NCBI GenBank assembly: GCA_949592205.1
Contig: CATIUR010000001.1
Coordinates: forward strand, 241,168,250-241,232,249
Direction of reading: 5' to 3'
Source: Helichrysum umbraculigerum
Lineage: Eukaryota; Streptophyta; Magnoliopsida; Asterales; Asteraceae
Length of the DNA stretch: 64,000 nt
Shown one piece after another: positions 1 through 9,407 of this stretch (position 1 is its first letter; each line of letters opens with the position of its first letter). The notes below the pieces were generated by a model. That model searched no databases, was not told where the DNA came from, and was given only the letters and a program-made list of their open reading frames with translations. The position numbers and the translations under genes are program-made.

Positions 1-27
1 AAATAGGTATAAATGAGGGGTGTTATA

Positions 28-492
28 CAGTCAAATAAACAATATGCAGTATAATTAACATAAAATGCTAACAGTTCAATATGCAATTTGCAACTCAATT
101 ATATGTAACGGTTAAAACAATATGCAGTAAAAACTATAAATTATATATATACAAACTGCAGTAAAAACAAAAAATATGCAGTACATTTTTTAAAAATAAA
201 AATGTAAAAAAATTGAAAAATAAAGGGAAAAAAAAAAGGAAAAAAAAAAATTTTGGCCGGAATCCGGCGGCGGCAGCAGGCGGTAGGTGGTGGCAGAAGG
301 TGGAAGTGGGTGGTTGGTGGGGTGAGAGTGGTGGAGTGTTATATAAGAAATTTAGGAATGAAATTAAAAATATATTAAAAGTGGAGGGACCAACATGAAA
401 ATTGGTATGTGACACATGTCACTTTTTGGATGGGTGGGAACCTTGCCCTCCTTTCTCTCCAAACAACCCCTGCCCTCATGATCCTATACCTA
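28..492. repeat. Partial copy of the adjacent foldback element arm
   Basis: This segment is a direct, nearly identical copy of 1672-2140 (offset about 1644-1648). Both run from a TGCAGT-rich stretch through a G-rich block (248-335) to the same terminal words near CCTATACCTAA. Its G-rich block is also the inverted complement of the C-rich block at 640-750. It is best read as one arm of a foldback element lying beside a fuller copy. It has no coding potential; short ORFs through it are low-complexity artefacts. Seen directly: the direct copy and the inverted match. Inferred: element identity. Confidence 0.7.
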
Positions 493-504
493 ATTTAAAA
501 CAAA

Positions 505-2140
505 AAAGTAAGGATCAGGAGAGCAAAGGTGAAATGGAGAGCAAGGAGAGCAACCAATCACCACTTGCCACATGTTCAACACAAGTTTCACTTTAACCCC
601 TTGTATATACTTATATTATATATATCTTCCCTCAACTTCTTCAATAACACTCCTCCACCCCACCACCACCAACCACCTACTCCCACCCTCTGCCACCACC
701 TGCCGCCTGCTGCCACCGTCGTCAACTGCCGTCGGCCGCCGCCGGATTCCGGCCAATTTTTTTTTTTCCAACTTTTTTTTTTCCAAATTTTTTTTAACTA
801 ATTTTTCCTCCTTAAAAACACTGCATATTAATTTAAAACAAAAAAGAAATAGAAATTTATTGCATTTTGCGGTTATTTAACTACATTTTGTATATACATT
901 AATAAATATTTATATACTACTGCATATAGTAGTTTATGTGTTGCATCGTGTATGTTTATGTATTTATTATTACTTATTTTCAAGATGTGATATCACAAAC
1001 TGCATTTTGTATATATATTTATTGCATCATTCTTTTTGTATACATGTTAGTCTTTTTTACTACATTTTATATTTTATGTAACATTGTATCTTATATATTT
1101 TATATACACAGTCATCAAAATGCAGTACAAATAGTATAATACAAACTGCAGTACAAACGAATAATATGTACTAAAAATATATATTTAAAATGCAGTAAAA
1201 GCAATTATATGTAGTATAATTTTATACAAAATGCAGTTAAAAACAAACAATATGTACTAGAAATTATATATACAAAATGCAGTAAAAAAAAACTATGTAC
1301 ATTATAATTTTATTCAAAATGCAGTAAAAATATAATACATGTAATACAAAATGCAGTACAAAAAGCAAACAATATTTACTAAAATTATATACACAAAATG
1401 CAGTAAAAAGAACAATATGCAGTATGTTATATATAAAATGCAATAAAATGATAATACATATAATACAAAATGCAGTACAAAATAAACCACATATATGTAC
1501 TTAAATATATATACAAAATGCAGTGAACATAATAATACGCATTAATATTTTATACAAAACGTAGTAAAACATAATAATATGCATTATAATTTTATTCAAA
1601 ATGCAGTAAAAAAAAGATGCTATGTACAATACAAAATGCAGTACAAGATAAACAACATGAGTTACAAAATGCAGTCAAATAAACAATATGCAGTATAATT
1701 AACATAAAATGCTAATAGTTCAATATGCAATTTGCAACTCAATTATATGTAACGGTTAAAACAATATGCAGTAAAAACTATAAATTATATATATACAAAC
1801 TGCAGTAAAAACAAAAAATATGCAGTACATTTTTTAAAAATAAAAATGTAAAAAAATTGAAAAAAAAAGGGAAAAAAAAAAGGAAAAAATTTTTTTTGGC
1901 CGGAATCCGGGCGGCGGCGGCAGCAGGCGGTAGGTGGTGGCAGAAGGTGGAAGTGGGTGGTTGGTGGGGTGAGAGTGGTGGAGTGTTATTTAAGAAATTT
2001 AGGAATGAAATTAAAAATATATTAAAAGTGGAGGGACCAACATGAAAATTGGTATGTGACACATGTCACTTTTTGGATGGGTGGGAACCTTGCCCTCCTT
2101 TCTCTCCAAACAACCCCTGCCCTCATGATCCTATACCTAA
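505..2140. mobile_element. Foldback-type element with long inverted arms
   Basis: The left arm (about 505-1100) and right arm (about 1125-2140) are imperfect inverted complements. The C-rich block at 640-750 pairs with the G-rich block at 1905-1985. TACTGCATTTTG-type words in the left arm are mirrored by CAAAATGCAGTA words in the right arm. The extreme ends also match: AGGATCAGGAG near 513 against the complement of CTCATGATCCT near 2122. There is no transposase ORF. Long arms with little between them and internal minisatellites are typical of foldback or MULE-type non-autonomous DNA elements. I could not define a TSD, so the superfamily is open. Confidence 0.6.
1125..1680. repeat. CAAAATGCAGTA minisatellite
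   Basis: About 15 degenerate units, each built around CAAAATGCAGTA and spaced roughly 25-45 bp by AT-rich filler with ATATGTACTA and ATAATAC words. The same motif lies in the opposite orientation at 820-1080, so the cluster forms the inner part of both arms of the foldback element. No coding content. Confidence 0.75.
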
Positions 2141-2395
2141 ATAAAAAGGACAATAAATTAACTATCAATACAATAAAGTGTTTTTGTAATGACCAAGATT
2201 TATTAAAAGATGAACAAGATATACAACGACACAAACACTTTTTGTGGCAAAAGAGATTACTTTTACTCAAATATGTTTTGAATGCAACATGATATGATAT
2301 TTTCGGAACATATAAACATGTTTTTCAATAAATGTTTTTAAAAGTAATCATTATTATTATTATTTTTAAAAGATTTATGCATAATAGAAAATCTA
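2141..2395. other. Non-coding AT-rich spacer
   Basis: AT-rich sequence between the foldback element and the MITE. I see no ORF, RNA gene or repeat that I can support. Confidence 0.5.
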
Positions 2396-2790
2396 GGGTG
2401 TGTTTGGCAAAACTAGCTTGTAGCTGGAGCTGGAGCTGGAGCTTATAGCTGAAGCTGGTAGCTGGAGCTTATATTATAAGTTAAAAGTTGGAGCTTATGT
2501 GTTTACAAGTGTTTGGTAAAACTAGCTGGAGCTTATTGATGTAAATTGATTTAAAAGGACAAAAACTATATGATAAATAATGATATAAGGGGTATATATG
2601 TAATTTCTACTTTAATAAGCTTGTAGCTTATTTTTATAAGCTACTTCCATTAGCTTTTTTTTCCAGAGCTTATTTTTTCAATAAGCTATCAAAATTTTTT
2701 CTACCAAACAAAACTTGTAACTTAAGCTTGTGAAAAAAAATAAGCTTAAGCTCCAATAAGCTCTCATAAGCTAGGTTACCAAACATACCC
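2396..2790. mobile_element. Tourist-like MITE (PIF/Harbinger type)
   Basis: A 395-bp element. The left end GGGTGTGTTTGG is mirrored at the right end, whose complement reads GGGTATGTTTGG; the match then continues into CTAGCTT on both sides. Subterminal AGCTGGAGCT repeats at the left are echoed by AAGCTTAAGCTCC words at the right. Flanking trinucleotides are CTA and TTA, consistent with the 3-bp TWA target duplication of PIF/Harbinger elements with one mismatch. No transposase ORF, hence non-autonomous. Confidence 0.8.
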
Positions 2791-4344
2791 TTAGATGAAT
2801 TTACTTTAGAATAAAATAGCATAAAAAAATGAATTAATGATGTATAGTAATAAATACACGTTTTTTAATAGCATGATAATAAATAAATAAACCCAATATT
2901 ACGATATTATCTATACTCATATATAACACATTTCTCATATTTTTTTTAGGAGGTAAAATACAGATATGCCCCTAATCCACTATTAATATCTTCAAAACCC
3001 CATTTAAAATGACAAATATGCCGCAACATTAATCTATTAAATGTATGCATTTATTGTTCCTCTACTCTTTTACAAATGGTCAAACAAATTCACATCAATC
3101 AGTTACAAAACCAACAAATCGTTAAACATATATCAAAGAAATGATATCTACATGTCTTCATATGACAATCTTCGACAAATATATCATACGAGCTGTTTTT
3201 ATCCGCGCGTTGCAGCAGAATGGAATTTTTTTTTTTATGATTTTAGGTGAATATATTATACGTCCGTGTTGAGTATAAAAATTAACATATAAAAAAATAT
3301 ATATACTTAAACACCAATTATCATACGTGGATCTTACACTTGATTACGATAACATTAACGTCAACCTTAAACTGAAATTGATAGATTGAACAAACTAAAT
3401 CAATGCACAAACATTAACACGTCAACATATTTAGAAACTTAAATTTGTTTTTATTGGTATAATTTAAAGGGTAATTTGGAGGGTAACTCTGACCCCCGTA
3501 CCATATTTCAATGGTACGCGTCCGCCCCATCCGCATGAACACCAACACCGGACAAATCACATGTCATAAATCACCCACATATGCTGAAACACGGATACAA
3601 ACTCCTAATCCGTCGATCACAAATTTTACTGTTGACGATTTGAGATTATGTTATTTTTTTAAATCTCTTTTATTTTATTTTGACTTTCATCCTTCATTTT
3701 AACTTACCACCACCATGTACATAAAACTATCAAAACACAAATAATACTTGGATTTTCTTTTCTTCACTTTACAAAGGAAACTATTTTGCTATGTCAACAA
3801 CATTCAAAAATGCAATATTTTGAAGAAATAGAACCTAGAATATGCAAGTCTTTGAAAAAATTTATTAACATACATCTTCATTTTTTTCAAGTTTCATTAC
3901 CTAACAACCAAAAACTACCTTAATGCACCATGATTCACCACTACGGGTTATTTATTTATAAACATTAGATAAACAACAATTAATTGAACACTAAACTAAT
4001 TATCACTCACATAAAAAATCAATCAAATTAAAATATAAAACCAAAGTACCAATTAAAATCTACACTTGAGAACCAAAGCAAATTTAGTCAATGGTTTTTC
4101 AATGTCAACGACTTTTTTTCTAAACCAAATTAAAAAATAAAGAAAAATAAATAAAACTAATACACCAAATGTATCTTCATCTTATTTTCAGAAGAAGAAA
4201 AAATCAAGATATAATAAAAGAAAAAGAATGTCTTCATCTTACTTTTGGATCCTAAAGTTTACATCCACTTCTTCATTATTTAAGCATTTACCACCATCAA
4301 AAGTCAAAAACTTCAAAAACAATCAGACCTAATATGACAAATAT
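2791..4344. other. Non-coding AT-rich intergenic DNA
   Basis: No supported gene. The one ordered structure I see is a hairpin at 3498-3517 with 7-bp arms GTACCAT and ATGGTAC around a 6-nt loop. The rest is AT-rich sequence with stop codons in all frames. Confidence 0.5.
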
Positions 4345-5437
4345 ATGACAAATGTGTGGCCACCTCAATCCATTCATTCATCTATTTTCCAAAGAAAAGA
4401 AACAAGAAAAGGAAAATATGTGTCAAGTTTTCATTGGTTACCTACTATACATTTAATAGTAATTAGGCCTGTAAGCGAACTGAACGTTCGACGAACTATT
4501 CGCGAACCGTTCGGCGGAAAGTTTGTTTATGTTCGTTCGTTTCGTTATATGAACGAACATGAACAAAATTTTACGTTCGTTTAATTATATGAACAAACAT
4601 GAACACATGTCTCGTTCGTTCATTTACCTTCGTGAACGTTCGATAACATGTTCGTGAACGTTCGGTTAAATGTTCGTTTATTAACTAATAGTTTAATTAA
4701 ATTAATACATATTTGTATATCTTATTTTGATTTAAGCTAAATTCTAAATATAATATTAACTAATATTTAGATATTTTCATTTAATAATATTAAGTATCTG
4801 GATATTTTTACCTCACATATCCCTCTCATATTTTCCTCTCATATTTCCCTCCACTCCAAACACACCTCCACTATCTACCTCCACTAGTTCCAGATCTGTT
4901 ACTCATACATATAATCGGACCAAGCAAAGGAGTTTATCTTCATATTGTGATCGTTTTGTAATGTTGAATATGCATTGCAAAGTTTCAAGTTCTACAATAT
5001 ATATGTGTAGATGTGTATATATACGTTCGTTTATATTTGTTGAGGTTCGTTTAAGGTATTAACGAAGAAATGCATTAAATTATGTGTTTGTTCGTGTACG
5101 CTCATTTGTGTTCGTGAACAAACAAATTTTCTTAACGAACGAACATGAACAACAAAATCCGTTCGCTTATCCGTTTGTTTGTTCGTCAAAACCTAAATGA
5201 ACGAACACGAACAGACTCCGTTCGTGTTCGTTCGGTTCGTTTACAGACCTAATAGTAATCTATGAATTTACCTCCTGGTAAATGTAGGAGGTTTTATGAC
5301 AAATGTGTAGGCACCTCAATCCATTCATTCATCTATTTCCCAAAGAAAAGAAAAAAGAAAAGGAAAATATGTGTCAAGTTTTCATTGGTTACCTACTAAA
5401 TCTTTGAATTTACCTCCTGGTAAATGTAGGAGGTTTC
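4345..5437. repeat. Tandem duplication, one copy split by a hAT element
   Basis: Copy 1 is 4345-4463 plus 5252-5295; copy 2 is 5296-5437. Both start ATGACAAATGTGT, share a purine-rich AAAGAAAAG stretch and TTTTCATTGGTTACCTACTA, and end with a CCTCCTGGTAAATGTAGGAGG hairpin region. Without the hAT insert each unit is about 140-165 bp. Copy 2 acts as an approximate empty-site reference for the insertion. Confidence 0.8.
4464..5251. mobile_element. Non-autonomous hAT element
   Basis: A 788-bp element flanked by a perfect 8-bp duplication ATAGTAAT (4456-4463 and 5252-5259), the hAT signature. Terminal inverted repeats: left TAGGCCTGTAAGCGAAC, right end complement TAGGTCTGTAAACGAAC (two mismatches in 17). 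Both subterminal zones are dense in GTTCGT and ACGAAC words, including GAACGTTCG palindromes, which in hAT elements usually serve as transposase-binding repeats. No transposase ORF. Confidence 0.92.
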
Positions 5438-5968
5438 AATGGCAATCTTCAAATGACTTACAAGGTGTGTTTCCACGTGTTTCAATTCTAGCAACCAACT
5501 TGCAAGGTTTCACCAACGACTATACATGTGCCCCTATTTAAATTTTAATATCTCATGTGAGTAGAAACTTTGGTCAACGAAAAGTTAACATGGATTTGTT
5601 AGATACATTCTTTTATCATTATGATAAATTGACATATTTCTTTTTCTAGTCAATTCATCGCGGTAATTTACGTAGTCCGAACATCCATCATGTCAATTAT
5701 AATGTTTGCAATTACAACTGCTGTCATTTTCTATAAATAGTATTATCAAGTTTAATATAAAAGTAATAATTATTATTATTGCTAGACATGCTATTAACAA
5801 AAACTCCTTAATAATTCAAATCTCATGTTTACATATAACTAAAGTACGTATACAAAAACTCTTTCTTATACTATTTCTTTTATTTTTGACATACAATGTA
5901 TTAATTTACACCAAATACGAATATCGCCTCTATGGACGGTAATTAAAAAGATGAGGTTAACAATATAT
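5438..5968. other. Non-coding spacer left of array A
   Basis: No supported gene or RNA. The five bases before the first LTR of array A are TATAT (5964-5968). The distal end of the array is lost, so this cannot be tested as a target duplication. Confidence 0.5.
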
Positions 5969-6965
5969 TGTAACACCCCAAATTTCGAGGTTTTATTTTA
6001 GTGCTCGAGGGTATAATTGTTTTAAAGTGTTGTTATTTTAAGTGATTTAAAATAATAGAATACGTAAATGGTTTCTCAGTTCCAGAATATAGGGTTTAAA
6101 GGGAATAAAATTAAAACACTTATACCTATCTATTTACACATTCACGTATGCATACATGTTCAATTTATTCTGTACGTTTCCAGAGACAAGAGGAAAACAA
6201 AGGAGAAACCATGAAACATCAAATTAGGTTACATTCTTCATTTCAATCCTTGATTCAAGCTTCAAGAACTCAAATTCATTAATTATGATTCATCCTTAAT
6301 CTTTGTAAGTTGTTTTTCTCCATGATTTTAACCTAGGTTTCTAGTTTGGATGGGTTTCATGGGGTTTTGATTAATTGAAGCTTTTAATCCAAAATTGAGG
6401 TTAAGAAATGATTGAATTGATGTTAGATAGTGTTATTATGATTGTTGGTAATCATATAACATAGTGAAAGTGATAAATTAATGATTTAGTGTTTATGGGT
6501 AATCCTAGGGTTTTGCTAAAATTGTATGAATGGATGTTAATCAACTAGAGATGTGATTAGTGATGTAAATAGAGTATGATTATGATGATGGAATATGAAT
6601 TAAAGTAGTAAAGTTTTATTAAGTAATGAATTAGAGTGTGTTCATGATGGATTAATATGAGTTCTTGTAAAATATAGAGATGAATTATATAATTTGTGAT
6701 TAGTGGAATGATTATGAGTTATACAGATATGGTGAACACTAATGAAGTAAGAGTTTGGGTAATATAATCTTAAAAGTGAAAATAGTGGGGAGGTTGATTA
6801 ATGAAGATAAGTAGTTGATTATGATAAATATGATTTGTTAAAATTGTCGTTTTATGAATGTGTATTATGTTAGGGATTGAAAGAAGTGGAAAGCTTTTGT
6901 GACCAAGTGTTGTGAAATCGGCTAAATTATCGAGGTGAGTGATACGGGGGTTAAACAGGTGATTC

Positions 6966-7434
6966 GGTTGTGTAAGTATCAGCTAGCTTGCGGGCTAGAG
7001 GTTTGCACAACTATGGAAGAAGTTAATTATTTATGTTTGTTTGTTTGTTCATATTCTTTGTTTACAATTGTTTATTTATATTAATTGCTTAAATTAGTTG
7101 TTGTGTTAAATTTCTTAATTTTGCTTAATTGTTATGTGTTTAATTGTTACTTGGTAAGAAAAGTGGTGATTATCTCATTAGTTTGATGTTAGCCGAATAG
7201 TGAGTATGCCACTAGTTTAAAGGTAAAGGAAAAAGAATTGGTTGAGAATTATGATGAATAGTATATGATTCGATTGTGTTGGATCCGGATTGCTTCCGAG
7301 CAAGAGGCTACACAATCGGGTGAAAGATGACTTGTCGATATATGTGGATTAAATAGTGATTATGTGGTGAACAGTGTATGAATTGATTGTATGTGTTTCC
7401 GGATAGCTTCTGAGCTAGAGGATCATACAATCAA
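6966..7434 (+). repeat. Three related large hairpins in LTR A
   Basis: Hairpin 1 (6966-7012): outer stem GTTGTG/CACAAC, inner stem CTAGCT/GGCTAG, tetraloop TGCG. Hairpin 2 (7271-7318): outer CGATTGTGT/ACACAATCG, inner TTGCT/AGCAA, tetraloop TCCG. Hairpin 3 (7383-7434): outer TTGATTGTATG/CATACAATCAA, inner TAGCT/AGCTA, tetraloop TCTG. Hairpins 2 and 3 share a 10-nt 5' internal-loop strand ending TCCGGA and a 6-nt 3' strand starting GAGG. Stem bases differ but stay paired. Copies recur in LTR 2 (about 10401-10865) and LTR 3 (about 14298-14762). Confidence 0.85.
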
Positions 7435-8071
7435 GTGGAAGTTGTAAAGAGTTTTCGGATAAAATATGTTGGTCAATATGTAAAAGCTGACTTTGAAAGT
7501 CAAACAGTGAAAAGAGTCTAGTGTATGTGGTTTTAAAGTGTATGATGTTATATGATTGATTTTAATTGTTAAAAGTGGTGAAAATGTGGTAAAAGAGTTA
7601 AGTGTGATTGGTGGGTCAAATGTGGAGTTGACAAATAGTCAACGATGTTGAAATAGTCAAATATGTGTGGTTTGAGTGATGGTTTGGGTTAAAAGTGGTA
7701 GATTTCTCAAACGGGTCAAAAAGGGGGTCAAAATGGGTTTAAAGAGGTCGTATAGTGAATTTAGAATGTGTTGGTGTTATTGGCTAGTTGTAATATGCTT
7801 TAAGTATGTTTTGATGAGTCAAAAGAGCATGCAAAAAGTTAGACTCTAAATATGTATGGTTTGTGAATTGAGTTGTTAAGTAAAAGTGGTCAAATTAGTC
7901 GAAAACAACCCATATGTCCAAAATGGTCGTTTTTGAGAAATTTGGAAAAGTGTAAAAAGTGAAAGTTTTATTTTGTCTATGTGGAGATGTGTGCAAATTT
8001 TCAAGTCAAAATATTCAACGAGTTAAAAGTTATGCGCGTTGGAAATTCGTAATTTTGTATTAGTTTATGCA

Positions 8072-8234
8072 GCCCTGATTCCTGGGGAATCGGAGTCATT
8101 CCTGAGGAATCTGAAATTAAGTGCTAACAGCAGCCCTAATTTCTGGGGAATGAGAGTAATTCCTGGGGAATCCGAATCCAAGAGTTAACATCATGCCTGA
8201 TTCCTGAGGAATGGGAGTCATTCCTGGGGAATCT
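8072..8234 (+). repeat. Three 61-bp repeats carrying ATTCC/GGAAT palindromes
   Basis: Three tandem units of about 61 bp, each with two short palindromes of the form ATTCC-TGR-GGAAT, ending 140 bp before the LTR terminus. One of the six palindromes has a mismatch (ATTTC). The same block recurs in LTR 2 (about 11968-12130) and LTR 3 (about 15865-16027) with a few substitutions. Confidence 0.85.
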
Positions 8235-8377
8235 CTTGTAAATTCAACATTTGGTTATTTGAGTCATTATTTGATTAAGGGAACGATATAACGAGTCTAT
8301 AATGTCATATTTTAGATGTGGGACTTAATAGAGTGTGTTTTCAGTGTTAGGTAAAAAAAAATTGAGGCGTTTCAAGT

Positions 8378-8389
8378 TGGTATCAGAGC
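8378..8389 (+). promoter_or_regulatory. PBS for initiator tRNA-Met (family A)
   Basis: TGGTATCAGAGC lies three bases after the LTR end and is complementary to the 3' end of plant initiator tRNA-Met, the usual primer for Tekay-type gypsy elements. Equivalent sites follow LTR 2 (about 12275-12286) and LTR 3 (about 16172-16183). Confidence 0.93.
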
Positions 8390-9393
8390 AATGGTTTGAG
8401 AGAATTAGGTAATCCATGATAGGATTGCCTAGACTTAAACCATTATGTGTTGCTTATGTTGTTATGATGATTATGCATGATAGTGAAATTGATTTAGCAG
8501 AACTGATATGAATCCTTATGATGAATTATGTGATGATTATTATATGTTGATTTCGTATATGATACATTTAGAGAATAGTTCTGAGGAACTTGAGTATGCT
8601 TAAGGTGTTGACTAATAGTGTTATTATAGAGTTATTGATTGCAAGGTGAGTAGAATTCCTTGCTAATGATTATGTGATTATATGTTCAGAGAATATGTTG
8701 TGACTGCAGTCAACAGAGTAGATGAATTATGTGTGATTATGCTTATGAGGTAAGAACAGTGTAGTGTATTTTCGTTTGATTGGGGAAGAGGTAAGTCTTC
8801 CTGGTCAAGTGTAAACAAGTGTGTTAGTGATTACGTGGAATTATATGCTGATATGAAGTTGATAAAGTGGTATAAAGTGTGTTTTGACTTGTTGACTTGT
8901 TGTACTATGTGTTTATGTGAAAATTGCATTGAAGATTGATGATATGAGATAGCCTGAAAAGGAAGTGTGTGACATAATCTGACTACGCCTGATCAACGTA
9001 GTTATATTATGCCATATCACATAGAATTATTGAGGCTACCAAGTATCAGAGAGATTTAATGTAATTTGGAAGATAGGGTATGAAAGAAGAGATGATTAAA
9101 TTATGTGGATTACGTGTTGAACATAGTGATGAAAAGCGATAATTGAGAAAGTGAAAGTAGTATGCCTTGTGTCTAATGATAAGAATTTCACTATTTATGT
9201 GAAACCAAATATGTAAGGGTTATGTGTATAAGTTATTTAAGATAAATGTACAGTATATGTGCTTATGATGATTAGTGTTTATGTTGATAGAGTTATGTGA
9301 AGTATTATGAGATGATTAAACGCTTCCGCACAAGTAGAGAAAGTGTTAAGACTGAACAATTATGATTGACATTCGTGAGGACACGAATGAAAT
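8390..9393 (+). other. Family A internal region without coding capacity
   Basis: About 1.0 kb between PBS and PPT. I see no gag, protease, RT or integrase motif and only stop-rich frames. It ends with a small hairpin, ATTCGT/ACGAAT around GAGGAC (about 9370-9387), directly before the purine tract. The copies at 12287-13290 and 16184-17187 are the same with few substitutions. Confidence 0.8.
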
Positions 9394-9406
9394 AAGTGGG
9401 GGAGAG
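9394..9406 (+). promoter_or_regulatory. Polypurine tract (family A)
   Basis: AAGTGGGGGAGAG immediately precedes the next LTR (TGTAACACC at 9408), the position expected for the plus-strand primer of reverse transcription. Repeated before LTR 3 and the partial LTR 4. Confidence 0.9.
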
Positions 9407-9407
9407 T

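Larger units (their letters stand above)
5969..8374 (+). repeat. Family A LTR 1 (internally deleted)
   Basis: This LTR is 2406 bp against 2864 bp for LTRs 2 and 3. The missing block corresponds to about 10880-11341 of LTR 2 and is replaced by a direct join near 7442. The lost block contained paired hairpins and a splice-acceptor-like site. LTR 1 keeps the three large hairpins (6966-7434) and the ATTCC palindrome repeat (8072-8234). It differs from LTRs 2 and 3 at scattered further positions, so it is the oldest or a separate lineage in the chain. Confidence 0.9.

Noticed and set aside
213..398. Short Lys- and Gly-rich ORFs in the foldback arms (also 1857-2045, 529-880)
   Set aside because: Low-complexity A-, G- and C-rich tracts; mirrored on the opposite strand of the other arm with unrelated peptides.
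8375..9407. Family A as a retrozyme (hammerhead-bearing element)
   Set aside because: The LTRs are far too long and I could not find a convincing hammerhead core (CTGATGA with GAAA) by eye.
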